Shown here: in pieces, positions 15,985 through 23,788 of the stretch
Position numbering within the stretch: the stretch's first letter is position 1
Layout: each line of letters starts with the position of its first letter
Assembly: GCF_049801095.1 (NCBI RefSeq)
Contig: NZ_JBNAGH010000012.1
Coordinates: 15,325 to 79,324, forward strand
Reading direction: 5' to 3'
Length of the DNA: 64,000 bases
Source of the DNA: Dinoroseobacter sp049801095
Lineage (GTDB): Bacteria > Pseudomonadota > Alphaproteobacteria > Rhodobacterales > Rhodobacteraceae
The notes under the pieces: generated by a model
What the model saw: only the letters and a program-made list of their open reading frames with translations
Told to the model about the DNA's origin: nothing
Databases searched by the model: none
Position numbers and translations under genes: made by a program

Positions 15985-16938
15985 ATGTCAGATGAAACAC
16001 GCTTTGTTTTCGCGCTCGTTGAGGATTTCACCCATGTGGCCTTTGCCTGTGCGGTGGACCCGCTGCGCATTGCCAACCTGGTCTCGGGCAAGCCGCTCTA
16101 TTCCTGGTCCTATGCCTCGCTGGACGGTGAAACCGCGCGCAGTTCCGATGGCACCGTGTTGCAAACGCACCATCGCTTTGACGCTCTGCCGCCTTGCGAG
16201 CATCTTTTCGTGCTCTCCGGTCTGAATGTGCAGAGCAGCGACACCCAGGTGTTGCGCGCCTCGCTCCGCCGGGTGGATCGGCACAGTCGTACCCAGATCG
16301 GCGGGCTCTGTTCCGGGGCCTGGATCCTTGCCGAAACCGGGTTCCTGAACGGGCGGGAGGCCGCGCTCCATTGGGAGTATCACGACAGTTTCATGGAAGA
16401 GTTCCCTGAGGTGCATCTGGTGCGGAATGTCTTTGTGCCGGATGATCGCCATATGACAGCGTCCGGGGGGACGGCGACGGCTGATCTGCTCCTGCATCTG
16501 ATCGCGGAGCAGCATGGTGCGGACCTGTCGGCGGAGGTGGCTGATCAGCTGGTCTATAACGCAGTGCGCGAGGCGACGGCGAGCCAGAAGGCCTCGCTTC
16601 AATCGCGTCACGCCATGCGCAACACCCATCTGGCATCGGCCATCAAGATCATGCAGGAGAGTATTTCCGAGCCCGTGTCACCGGCCCTGATCGCCGAAGA
16701 GATCGGGATTTCCGCGCGGCAGCTCGAGCGGCTGTTCGGGAAGTACCTCAATACCTCCCCCAAGAAGTACTACATGGAGCTGCGCCTCGAGCGCGCCCGC
16801 AAGCTGCTGGTGCAGACCGAAATGTCGATCACCGAGATCGCCTTCGTCTGCGGATATGAAAGCACGGGCCATTTCTCGCGCACCTATCGCATCGCCTTCG
16901 GCGTCACCCCCATGATGCAGCGGGGCACGCTGTCCTGA
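15985..16938 (+). CDS. GlxA-family AraC-type transcriptional regulator
   Basis: 317 residues: an N-terminal DJ-1/PfpI-like domain (about 5-175; GGLCSGAWILAETGFLNGRE is the nucleophile-elbow region near 108) and a C-terminal AraC DNA-binding domain (about 215-312; AEEIGISARQLERLFGKYL and CGYESTGHFSRTYRIAFG). This architecture is that of GbdR, CdhR and ArgR-type activators, several of which sense glycine betaine, carnitine or related compounds. GAGG 6 bp before ATG 15985 supports the start. It is divergent from the BCCT/oxidase operon and is likely its activator, with the GntR protein as a second control. Confidence 0.9.
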   Translation: MSDETRFVFALVEDFTHVAFACAVDPLRIANLVSGKPLYSWSYASLDGETARSSDGTVLQTHHRFDALPPCEHLFVLSGLNVQSSDTQVLRASLRRVDRHSRTQIGGLCSGAWILAETGFLNGREAALHWEYHDSFMEEFPEVHLVRNVFVPDDRHMTASGGTATADLLLHLIAEQHGADLSAEVADQLVYNAVREATASQKASLQSRHAMRNTHLASAIKIMQESISEPVSPALIAEEIGISARQLERLFGKYLNTSPKKYYMELRLERARKLLVQTEMSITEIAFVCGYESTGHFSRTYRIAFGVTPMMQRGTLS

Positions 16939-17112
16939 CGGGTAAGAATCAGCCCATTCTGCTTTGGATTTAACCGGATGGGGCGCAAGGGCTGACCCAC
17001 TCAATCCTTGCCCGAGCGCTCCAAGTTTTGCAGGCTCAAAGCAGAGGAGGCAGGGCTGGCGCGCATCCGCGGATGGCCCAATCGCAAGATGTCAATCTGT
17101 GGGAGGCGTTTC

Positions 17113-17934
17113 ATGGCATCCAAGACAGCAGACACGACGATATCATCCGAGAACGGGTCTTCGGCACCCCGGGCGCGTCCCGTCGTCAACACAGTGACGG
17201 TTGAAGATATCCGACTTTCCCTCAAGGACGGGGTCGCCGATTTTCTGGCGCGCCCGGTGATGAGCGGTTTTTTCGGGCTCTTCTACGCAGTGTTCGGCAT
17301 CCTGTTCGTCTGGTGTCTGGTCTGGTTGGGCAAAACCTGGATGATCATTCCGGCAGTGATCGGGTTTCCGCTTGTGGCGCCATTCGCCTGCGCCGGGCTC
17401 TATGACATGTCACGCCGACGGCAAAGGCAGAAGGATTTCGGTTGGGCGGATATCCTCATGGTCATGGCGCAGCAGCGCAAACGAGAGATGGGCTGGATGG
17501 CCTTTGTCACCCTGTTCATCTTCTGGGTCTGGATGTACCAGTTCCGGACCGTGCTGGTGATCGTGCTTCAGGATGCGTCTTTCTCGGATCTCGACGGGTT
17601 TTTCGCCACCGTGTTCTTCACGCCCGAAGGCTGGACCTTTCTGGCGATCGGCACCTGTATTGGTGCCTTCCTGTCGGTGGTTCTGTTCTCGGTGACAGTG
17701 GTCGCGATGCCGATGCTGTTGGACCGCGAGATCGATTTCGTGACCGCCATGCTCACCTCCATCCGTTCGGTCACCGAAAACCCTCGCGTGATGCTCATCT
17801 GGGCGGTGTTGATTTTGGTCACGATGCTGGTTTCGCTGATCCCAGCTTTTCTCGCCTTGATCATCACCTTGCCGATCCTTGGTCATACGACCTGGCATCT
17901 CTACCAGAGAGCCGTGTCATGGGATGAACCATAG
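17113..17934 (+). CDS. DUF2189 integral membrane protein
   Basis: 273 residues. After a polar N-terminus (1-40) come about six transmembrane helices, including FFGLFYAVFGILFVWCLVWL (near 53), AVIGFPLVAPFACAGLYDMSRR, LFIFWVWMYQ, and helices near 185-210 and 235-262. The segment LVAPFACAGLYDMSRR is typical of DUF2189 proteins. Function unknown; no operon partner. GGGAGG 6 bp upstream fixes ATG 17113 over longer frames. tRNA-Gln lies convergent, 69 bp downstream. Confidence 0.82.
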   Translation: MASKTADTTISSENGSSAPRARPVVNTVTVEDIRLSLKDGVADFLARPVMSGFFGLFYAVFGILFVWCLVWLGKTWMIIPAVIGFPLVAPFACAGLYDMSRRRQRQKDFGWADILMVMAQQRKREMGWMAFVTLFIFWVWMYQFRTVLVIVLQDASFSDLDGFFATVFFTPEGWTFLAIGTCIGAFLSVVLFSVTVVAMPMLLDREIDFVTAMLTSIRSVTENPRVMLIWAVLILVTMLVSLIPAFLALIITLPILGHTTWHLYQRAVSWDEP

Positions 17935-18003
17935 CCCTAGGGCGCCGGAGAACACACGGTCGCTCGCGGGCGCAAATTCATCTGTGGTCCTGGAAAGGGA
18001 AGG

Positions 18004-18078
18004 TGGCTGGGGTGGTAGGATTCGAACCTACGGTACACGGTACCAAAAACCGCTGCCTTACCGCTTGGCTACACCCCA
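18004..18078 (-). tRNA. tRNA-Gln (TTG)
   Basis: 75 nt with encoded CCA. The acceptor TGGGGTG pairs with CACCCCA; the anticodon arm is GCGGT-TTTTGGT-ACCGT, giving anticodon TTG; the T arm is GTAGG-TTCGAAT-CCTAC. All expected invariant bases are present. Confidence 0.97.
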
Positions 18079-18211
18079 ACAGTGCGCGTGGAAATACGAC
18101 TCCTATCCGGCCAGTGCAAGAGCCGATTGCGTTTTTTTCCGTGCGGTTCAAACGCGACGCGTCGCGGTGCGGGCTCGCGGCATCATCTGTCCTTCGGAGC
18201 AGGCCGAAATG

Positions 18212-19045
18212 CTAGAGACGGACCGGATTGGCCTTCGCCAGCGCGTCAAAGGCCATGAGTGTCTCGATCAGCTGACCCATCTCGCTCAACGGGATCATAT
18301 TGGGGCCATCTGACGGAGCGGTGTCCGGCGTCGGATGGGTTTCGATGAAGGTCGCTGCGATCCCCAGAGAGACGGCCGCGCGGGCCATGACAGGGGCGAA
18401 TTCGCGCTGTCCGCCGGAGGCGCCGCCAAGTCCGCCGGGCTGTTGCACGGAATGGGTGGCATCCATGACCACGGGATAGCCGGTTTTCATCATCTGGGGC
18501 AGGCTGCGCATATCCGCCACCAACGCGTTATAGCCAAAGGACACGCCACGCTCGGTGAGCAGGATCTTCTCGTTGCCGGTGCTTTCGACCTTGGCCACGA
18601 CATTCTCCATGTCCCATGGCGCGAGGAATTGCCCTTTTTTCACGTTGATCGCCGCGCCCGTCTTGCCCGCCGCGAGTAGCAGGTCAGTTTGGCGGCACAG
18701 GAAAGCAGGGATTTGCAGCACATCGACGGCCTCGGCGGCCACTGCGCATTGGCTCACTTCGTGGACATCGGTCAGGACCGGCACATCGAGCGTTGCGCGA
18801 ATCTGCGAGAGCGCGTCGAGGCCTTGCTCGAGACCCATGCCGCGCCGTCCCGATGCCGAGGTTCGGTTCGCTTTGTCATAGGAGGCCTTGAAGATGTATT
18901 GGGCACCTGCCTTGGCACAAATTTCCTTCAGGGTCCCACCGATCTCAAGACCCTGATCAAGGCTTTCCAACTGGCAGGGGCCGGAGATCACCGTGAGCGG
19001 AGCGTCGTTGCCCACGGTCAACGACCCGATTGCGATGGTTTTCAT
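18212..19045 (-). CDS. kdsA: 3-deoxy-8-phosphooctulonate (KDO 8-phosphate) synthase
   Basis: 277 residues, normal for KdsA. It condenses phosphoenolpyruvate with arabinose 5-phosphate to KDO 8-phosphate for lipopolysaccharide core or capsule. Motifs: ISGPCQLES near 19, FKASYDKANRTSASGRRG near 55 (PEP/A5P site), VLTDVHE near 94, DVLQIPAFLCRQTDLL near 111 and VMDATHSVQQPGG near 198. The lysine, arginine and histidine residues of the active site are visible. ATG 19045 matches the family start MKTIAIG. It lies just after the capsule export genes, so the KDO may feed capsule linkage; this could be a capsule-dedicated second kdsA copy. Confidence 0.95.
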   Translation of the reverse strand: MKTIAIGSLTVGNDAPLTVISGPCQLESLDQGLEIGGTLKEICAKAGAQYIFKASYDKANRTSASGRRGMGLEQGLDALSQIRATLDVPVLTDVHEVSQCAVAAEAVDVLQIPAFLCRQTDLLLAAGKTGAAINVKKGQFLAPWDMENVVAKVESTGNEKILLTERGVSFGYNALVADMRSLPQMMKTGYPVVMDATHSVQQPGGLGGASGGQREFAPVMARAAVSLGIAATFIETHPTPDTAPSDGPNMIPLSEMGQLIETLMAFDALAKANPVRL

Positions 19046-19061
19046 GTTGGCCCAACCTTGT

Positions 19062-20807
19062 TTATCCAGAAACCTGTTCCCGAAGGATTGACGCGGTGAG
19101 CGAGACCAGAAGGTAGAGACCAGCGAAGACGAGGAAGGCGAGGAAAGTATTCTCGAGCGACCGCGGATAGCTGGCTTCGTCCGGTGCAATCGGGCTCACG
19201 CTGGTCGAGAGATACCGTACTTGCCGGTTGGCCTCAATACGGGCCATTTCCAACTGCTGAAGCGACTGGCTGAGCATCAGTTGCCTTGTCTGCAGATCCG
19301 CCTCGGCGATTACCAGTTCGCCAGAGATCCGCGCCAGAGATGCGCCTTCATTGCCGCCCTGGGTCATCTGGCTGCGCAGGTCCCTGATCAGCGCGTCAAG
19401 ACGCTGCACATTACCTTCCAAAATGGATACACGGCTCGGGTTCGGCTGCGCGTTTTCCAGAAGCTCCTGCAGGCGCAGTTTTTCGGTATTCATCTCGACC
19501 TCAAGGGCAGAGATTTGGGACATGAGGCTGGTCACCTCCAGATCCGCGCTCAGCACACCTCGGGCCTGCTGCAGGTCGAGCACACGGGTCTGGGCGTCGC
19601 GCACCATCGCTTCGGCGTCTTCATAGCTTTCGCGCGCGCCCTGCATCTGATCCGCGCGCAGGCGTTGGGTCAGATGGTCGACCTGCTCTTCCGCGTAGGA
19701 AAGCAGCGCTTCGGAGAATGCCTTGCTGGTTTCCGGATCCGCGGCAATCACCTCCATGCGAACAATGCCTTCGGTCGGATCGAAGCTGATCTTCACGCGT
19801 TTCTTGTAGATCGCGAAGGCGTCTTCATAACTGGCGTTGGGCTCCAATCGCTGCAGGGGATCAATGCTCTCAGAGGCGAAATGGGTGCGGAAACCCAAAT
19901 CTTCGTCCAGGCGCAGCATGGCCTCGCGCGAGGTCAGGTAGCTTTGAACGGCAACCGCATCTTGCGTGGTCGCGAGCATGGTGCCCGAGAACATGCCACC
20001 CAATCCACCGGCACCGGCGGAGGGCTCAGCCTGCTGGATCACGAACTCCGAATGGGTGGCGAACATTGGTGTCGCCACCTTGAAGAAGTAGTACCCGGCA
20101 AGGAAGGTTGGCAGGAACACGAAGAGCATGACGCGGGCCGCGAGCAACAGGAATCGCTTCCGGCGACGGCTGACAATCTCCTGCTGGATCTTGCGCACTT
20201 CGCGCGCGACATCCGCCTCGGTATGGACCTGAGGCGAGGGCACTTCGGTATTCGGGATCGTGTCGGGCAGTTGAACCCGGTTCGGGTCCCGCGCCAGATC
20301 AAGGATGGTTTCTCGCGTGAAAGGGTCGATCCCCTTCTTGCGCAGCATGCGCACCGCCTCGAGATCATTTGCAGGTTCCAGACCATGACGGTTCGCCACG
20401 CGCCGGGCGATGCGCAATTGCCGCCCGGTCAGACCTTCGGCCAGGATCGCAGCATCGCTGTCCGGATCCAGCTTCTTGCCCTTGCCACCGGACTTGCCCG
20501 CCGCTTTGCCTTTCGCGGGCTTCTTCTCAGGGCTCTCAGCGGTTTTGACAGGCGTATCCTCCGACGGCGTATCCGCCTCAGGCTCAGCCGTCTCCGTCCC
20601 GCGAATGGCATCCTTCATGCTCGGCTTCAGCGCGACCCGTCGCGAAGACTTCGCGTCCGCAGACCGCATCGCGGCATCCATTTCGCTATCGGCGCGGGCC
20701 TCGGCGCCCGGATCGACCGCGACCTCAGGACGCTCGGGCGTATCGAGGGACGCGGCGACATCCTCGCGGCGGATGCGGTACTTCTTAGCTGTGGGCTTCG
20801 TAGTCAT
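19062..20807 (-). CDS. Capsule polysaccharide export inner-membrane protein, KpsE/BexC/Wza-partner type
   Basis: 581 residues of the polysaccharide co-polymerase type 3 family. A long hydrophilic N-terminus (about 1-190; rich in Lys, Ala, Pro, with KPAKGKAAGKSGGKGKK near 115) precedes helix one (FLLLAARVMLFVFLPTFLAG, near 222-243). A periplasmic coiled-coil region (about 370-535) follows, and a second helix lies near 553-575 (LENTFLAFLVFAGLYLLVSL). These proteins bridge the ABC exporter to the outer-membrane channel. E. coli KpsE is about 380 residues, so the extra 190-residue cytoplasmic tail is notable. AGAGG 6 bp upstream supports ATG 20807; the start overlaps kpsT by 23 bp. Confidence 0.85.
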   Translation of the reverse strand: MTTKPTAKKYRIRREDVAASLDTPERPEVAVDPGAEARADSEMDAAMRSADAKSSRRVALKPSMKDAIRGTETAEPEADTPSEDTPVKTAESPEKKPAKGKAAGKSGGKGKKLDPDSDAAILAEGLTGRQLRIARRVANRHGLEPANDLEAVRMLRKKGIDPFTRETILDLARDPNRVQLPDTIPNTEVPSPQVHTEADVAREVRKIQQEIVSRRRKRFLLLAARVMLFVFLPTFLAGYYFFKVATPMFATHSEFVIQQAEPSAGAGGLGGMFSGTMLATTQDAVAVQSYLTSREAMLRLDEDLGFRTHFASESIDPLQRLEPNASYEDAFAIYKKRVKISFDPTEGIVRMEVIAADPETSKAFSEALLSYAEEQVDHLTQRLRADQMQGARESYEDAEAMVRDAQTRVLDLQQARGVLSADLEVTSLMSQISALEVEMNTEKLRLQELLENAQPNPSRVSILEGNVQRLDALIRDLRSQMTQGGNEGASLARISGELVIAEADLQTRQLMLSQSLQQLEMARIEANRQVRYLSTSVSPIAPDEASYPRSLENTFLAFLVFAGLYLLVSLTASILREQVSG

Positions 20808-21444
20808 AGAGCCTCTTTGCCTCTTCGAGCGTATCGAACATGTGGAGTTTGCCATTCTGGAGCACGGCTGCAGAGCGGCAGAATTTTTCGAGTGTGCTGG
20901 CCTGGTGGGAGACGATCACGACCGTTGCCTTCTCCAGACGTTGTTTCAGCACCACGGCGGCCCGTTTGTTGAACCCCACATCGGTGGAAGCGGGCATCCC
21001 CTCGTCAATCAGATAGAAATCGAAATCGAGCGCGAGCATCAGTGAGAAGCAGAAGCGCGCGCGCATCCCCGCGCTGTAGGTTCCCACCGGCATGTCGAAA
21101 TACTCTTCGATACCAGAGAGATAGCGGCAGAACGCCTCAACATAATCCGCGTCCATATGGTAGAGCGTTGCGATGTAGCGTGCATTTTCCCGTCCCGAAT
21201 GCTTGCCAGTGACACCGCCCATGAAGCCAAGGGGAAAGGAGATCCGCCCATTGCGGACAACGGTGCCCTCATCGGGCTGTTCGAGCCCCGCCATCATATT
21301 GATCAGGGTCGTTTTCCCGGTACCGTTCTGGGCGAGAATGCCCATGGAACGGCCGAGATCCACCCGGAACGACGCCTGGTCGAGGATGACCTTGCGGCTT
21401 TTTCCGGTCCAGAAGGACTTACTGACCTGATCGAATTCGATCAC
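20785..21444 (-). CDS. Capsule polysaccharide ABC exporter ATPase, KpsT-like
   Basis: 219 residues, the KpsT/Wzt-short length. Walker A reads GILAQNGTGKTTL (near 35-47), the signature is GTYSAGMRARFCFSL (near 125), Walker B is FDFYLIDEGMP (near 148) and the switch histidine is in VVIVSHQASTLEK. The YSAGMRAR signature is typical of O-antigen/capsule exporters. GTG 21444 is preceded by GGAG at 8 bp spacing and gives the family start MIEFDQVSKSFW; longer frames need TTG. The usual permease KpsM is not in the window; it may be encoded elsewhere. Confidence 0.88.
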   Translation of the reverse strand: MIEFDQVSKSFWTGKSRKVILDQASFRVDLGRSMGILAQNGTGKTTLINMMAGLEQPDEGTVVRNGRISFPLGFMGGVTGKHSGRENARYIATLYHMDADYVEAFCRYLSGIEEYFDMPVGTYSAGMRARFCFSLMLALDFDFYLIDEGMPASTDVGFNKRAAVVLKQRLEKATVVIVSHQASTLEKFCRSAAVLQNGKLHMFDTLEEAKRLYDYEAHS

Positions 21445-21606
21445 GAGGGGGCTCCGACTTTGGGTTTGTCGTATCGATATCGGCAACAGTTTAATGAATG
21501 TTCCAGATGTTCCAGAAATTTACCTTCAATGCCATCTATATTGCGCAGAGGAGGAAATTCGGCAGGGATCCGGGGTGTTGCGGTGACTGCATTGCGTGGC
21601 TCGGTC

Positions 21607-21634
21607 GCAAAAACACCGCCCCGTGGAGGGCGGT
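21607..21634 (-). terminator. Terminator for the ArsR-permease operon
   Basis: On the minus strand ACCGCCC pairs with GGGCGGT across a six-base loop and is followed by a run of T (AAAAA at 21609-21613 on the plus strand). It lies about 100 bp after the permease stop. Confidence 0.7.
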
Positions 21635-21690
21635 ATTGCAGGACCTTGAGCGGGGTTTTGTCCCCTGGCCACAGACGCTTTTGTTTCCAA

Positions 21691-21712
21691 TTCGCGGTTC
21701 GCGGTTCGCGGT
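21691..21712. repeat. Short TTCGCGG tandem repeat
   Basis: TTCGCGG occurs three times in a row from 21691, followed by a degenerate GTGCGCGG. It is in the 3' region of the permease operon and has no obvious role. Confidence 0.6.
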
Positions 21713-21731
21713 GCGCGGCTGGCGCAGACCC

Positions 21732-22784
21732 TCAGGCGATCATGTTCCAGATCGAGCCGGCAAGGATGGCCCCGGTCACGGCAAAGATTAGGTAAGAGGC
21801 GAAGACCCGCGGTTTGACCAGCGCCCAGACCGCGACAGCGGCGGGCACGCAGCTGACGCCGCCTGCGATCACAAAGGACATCGCTGCCCCCGGCGCCATG
21901 CCTTGCTCCAGAAGGCCGGAGACCAGCGGCACCGCTGCGTAGCCGTTCAGGTAGGCGGGCGCGCCGACGATGCTGGCGATCAGGATCGGGCCAAAGCCCT
22001 CGCCGCCGAGCAGGGTCGCGATCAGCTCCGGCGGTACATAGCGCAGCATCAGCGATTCCAGCACATAGGCCAGCAGCAGCCATTTCCCGAGGAACAGCGT
22101 GTTCTCGACAGCAACCTCGCGAAACTCCTGGCGGCGCGGGGCATCACGCCAGAAGGCCCAGACGGGACGACCCTGAAGGGCTGCCGGGCCGCTGCGGCTG
22201 CAGCAGCTGCGCGTGGGCGCAGCTTTCAACGGGTCCGCGTAGAGGGCAGTGCCCGCCAGGGCCTTGACCGAGAAGCCGCCCATCATGCCCAAAGCAACCG
22301 CCGCCACGGTCTTGGCCAACGCGAATTCGAAGCCGAGCGCGCCGGATGTGATGAAGAACATGGCCGGATCCATGAGCGGCGAGGCAAGCCAGAAGGCCAT
22401 CACCGCGCTGAGCGGCGCGCCGACCGCGAGCAGGGCGGCGACAAAGGGAATGACCTCGCAGGAACAGAAGGGGGAGAGGCCGCCAAAGGCCGCCGCCATC
22501 AGGATCATCCGGGTTTCGTTGCCCTGAAAGGCCTTGGCCAGCATGCTCGTGGCCCCGGCGGCCCGCAGATAGGCGACGCTGCCAATGGCGAAAAGGATGA
22601 AGACGAGGGTCTGGCCAAAGGACGACAGCGTGTTTTCGACCACGGGGCGCAGCGCGGTTCTATCCAACAGCGCAACCGCAACCAGAGACACTAGAATCAG
22701 GCTGAGCGCCGGGTCCGGGCGAGGCAGACGTCGGCGCGGGGTCGGGCTCTGTGCCTCAGGAGGCTGTGTCGTGGTCTCGGTCAT
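21732..22784 (-). CDS. Permease of the DUF318/ArsP family
   Basis: 350 residues, eight to ten membrane helices in two homologous halves. The family's motif SPFCSCEVIPFVAALLAVGAP near residue 95 is present, as is the second-half counterpart near GAPAYLNGYAAVPLVSGLL (about 275). The middle loop has a Cys pair (TRSCCSRSG). Known relatives include ArsP, which exports trivalent methylated arsenicals. Start ATG 22784 has AGGA close upstream and lies within the end of the ArsR gene (29 bp overlap), so the two are coupled. The substrate of this copy is not proven. Confidence 0.85.
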   Translation of the reverse strand: MTETTTQPPEAQSPTPRRRLPRPDPALSLILVSLVAVALLDRTALRPVVENTLSSFGQTLVFILFAIGSVAYLRAAGATSMLAKAFQGNETRMILMAAAFGGLSPFCSCEVIPFVAALLAVGAPLSAVMAFWLASPLMDPAMFFITSGALGFEFALAKTVAAVALGMMGGFSVKALAGTALYADPLKAAPTRSCCSRSGPAALQGRPVWAFWRDAPRRQEFREVAVENTLFLGKWLLLAYVLESLMLRYVPPELIATLLGGEGFGPILIASIVGAPAYLNGYAAVPLVSGLLEQGMAPGAAMSFVIAGGVSCVPAAVAVWALVKPRVFASYLIFAVTGAILAGSIWNMIA

Positions 22785-23118
22785 GTTCCTGGTCCGTAGA
22801 GATATCCGCGCAACATTGCGCAAGCAGGTAATCCGATAGGGCTTCGACGCGGCCATAGGCTACCCTGCAGCGCATGATCCGCCCCTCGCGCGTTTGGGTG
22901 ACGACGCCAGCCTGGATCAGGGTCTTGACGTGGTGGGTCAGGGTGGAGCCGGTCACGCCCGCCCGTTCCCCCAGCACACCGATGGGCAGTCCCTCGGGAC
23001 CGGCTCTCACAAGCATTTCCAGCACGCCGAGCCGCTGGGGCGCGCCGAGGGCAGCAAATGCGGCGGCGGCATCCACTCGGTTGGGGGCGGGTCGGGGTGA
23101 AGCCTCTGATACTTTCAT
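22756..23118 (-). CDS. ArsR-family transcriptional repressor
   Basis: 120 residues. The winged helix shows LGAPQRLGVLEMLVRAGPEGLPIGVLGERAGVTGSTLTHHVKTL in separate helices from about 22 to 65; the recognition helix is TGSTLTHHVKTLIQAG. A vicinal cysteine pair near the C-terminus (LLAQCCADIS, about 100) is a plausible thiol metalloid-sensing site, as in some ArsR proteins whose Cys lie outside the helix-turn-helix. It overlaps the permease gene and is preceded by the palindrome at 23121-23136, its likely operator. Control of the permease by As(III) or a related thiophile is an inference. Confidence 0.9.
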   Translation of the reverse strand: MKVSEASPRPAPNRVDAAAAFAALGAPQRLGVLEMLVRAGPEGLPIGVLGERAGVTGSTLTHHVKTLIQAGVVTQTREGRIMRCRVAYGRVEALSDYLLAQCCADISTDQEHDRDHDTAS

Positions 23119-23120
23119 GA

Positions 23121-23136
23121 TTCTATAATACTAGAA
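23121..23136. promoter_or_regulatory. Candidate ArsR operator
   Basis: TTCTA (23121-23125), six bases, then TAGAA (23132-23136) form a perfect inverted repeat 2 bp upstream of the ArsR start. A further TAGAA half-site follows in the next ten bases. ArsR-type sites are AT-rich palindromes of this kind. Confidence 0.6.
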
Positions 23137-23191
23137 ATGTAGAAATATTCAACCCCCTTGGCCCAAAGCCCATCCTGCCCCATCTTGTGGC

Positions 23192-23788
23192 ATGACCGAG
23201 TCCCAAGTGACGGAGGAGTTGCGCCGCTGTACCCTCTGTGCCGAGCGTTTTGCGGCAACCGCCTCGGGGCATAACCCCCGACCTGTGATCTGGTTCCATC
23301 CGGACGCGCGCATTCTGGTTGCCGGGCAAGCGCCGGGCTTGCGCGTGCATCTGTCGGGCAAACCTTTCACGGACCCATCCGGCGACCGCCTGCGTGACTG
23401 GATGGGCGTGTCGGAAACTGAGTTCTATGATCTCAGCAAAGTTGCGATCGTGCCCATGGCCTTCTGTTTTCCCGGCTATGACGCCAAATCTTCGGACCTG
23501 CCACCGCCCAAGATTTGCGCCAAGACCTGGCGCGCGCAAGTGCTCGACAGCCTGCCTAAGGTCCGACTGACCCTGTTGATCGGAGGCTATGCCCAAAGCT
23601 GGCATCTGGGGGCCGCAGCCAAGGGCGGGGTCACGCGCACCGTGGCGCAATGGCGCGACTTTGCGCCCGAGGTTTTCCCCTTGCCGCACCCCTCCTGGCG
23701 CAATACCGCTTGGCTCAAGAAAAACCCCTGGTTCGAGGCGGAGGTTCTGCCCGCCCTCAGAACCCGCCTGGCAGAGGTGCTTGCATGA
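23192..23788 (+). CDS. Uracil-DNA-glycosylase superfamily protein
   Basis: 198 residues. Motif 1 is VAGQAPGLRVH (near 44-54) and motif 2 is LPHPSWRN (near 165-172), the two signatures of the UDG superfamily. The cysteines in RRCTLC (near 12-15), AFCFPGYD (near 91) and KICAKTW (near 107) are spaced as in iron-sulfur members, but the pattern differs from family 4. It is not the classical Ung (no GQDPYH). Its four-base ATGA overlap with the SseB-like gene (23785-23788) indicates cotranslation. Substrate lesion unknown. Confidence 0.78.
   Translation: MTESQVTEELRRCTLCAERFAATASGHNPRPVIWFHPDARILVAGQAPGLRVHLSGKPFTDPSGDRLRDWMGVSETEFYDLSKVAIVPMAFCFPGYDAKSSDLPPPKICAKTWRAQVLDSLPKVRLTLLIGGYAQSWHLGAAAKGGVTRTVAQWRDFAPEVFPLPHPSWRNTAWLKKNPWFEAEVLPALRTRLAEVLA

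Noticed and set aside
19221..20972. 583-codon plus-strand frame opposite the kpsE-like gene
   Set aside because: Antisense shadow, no ribosome-binding site or domain.
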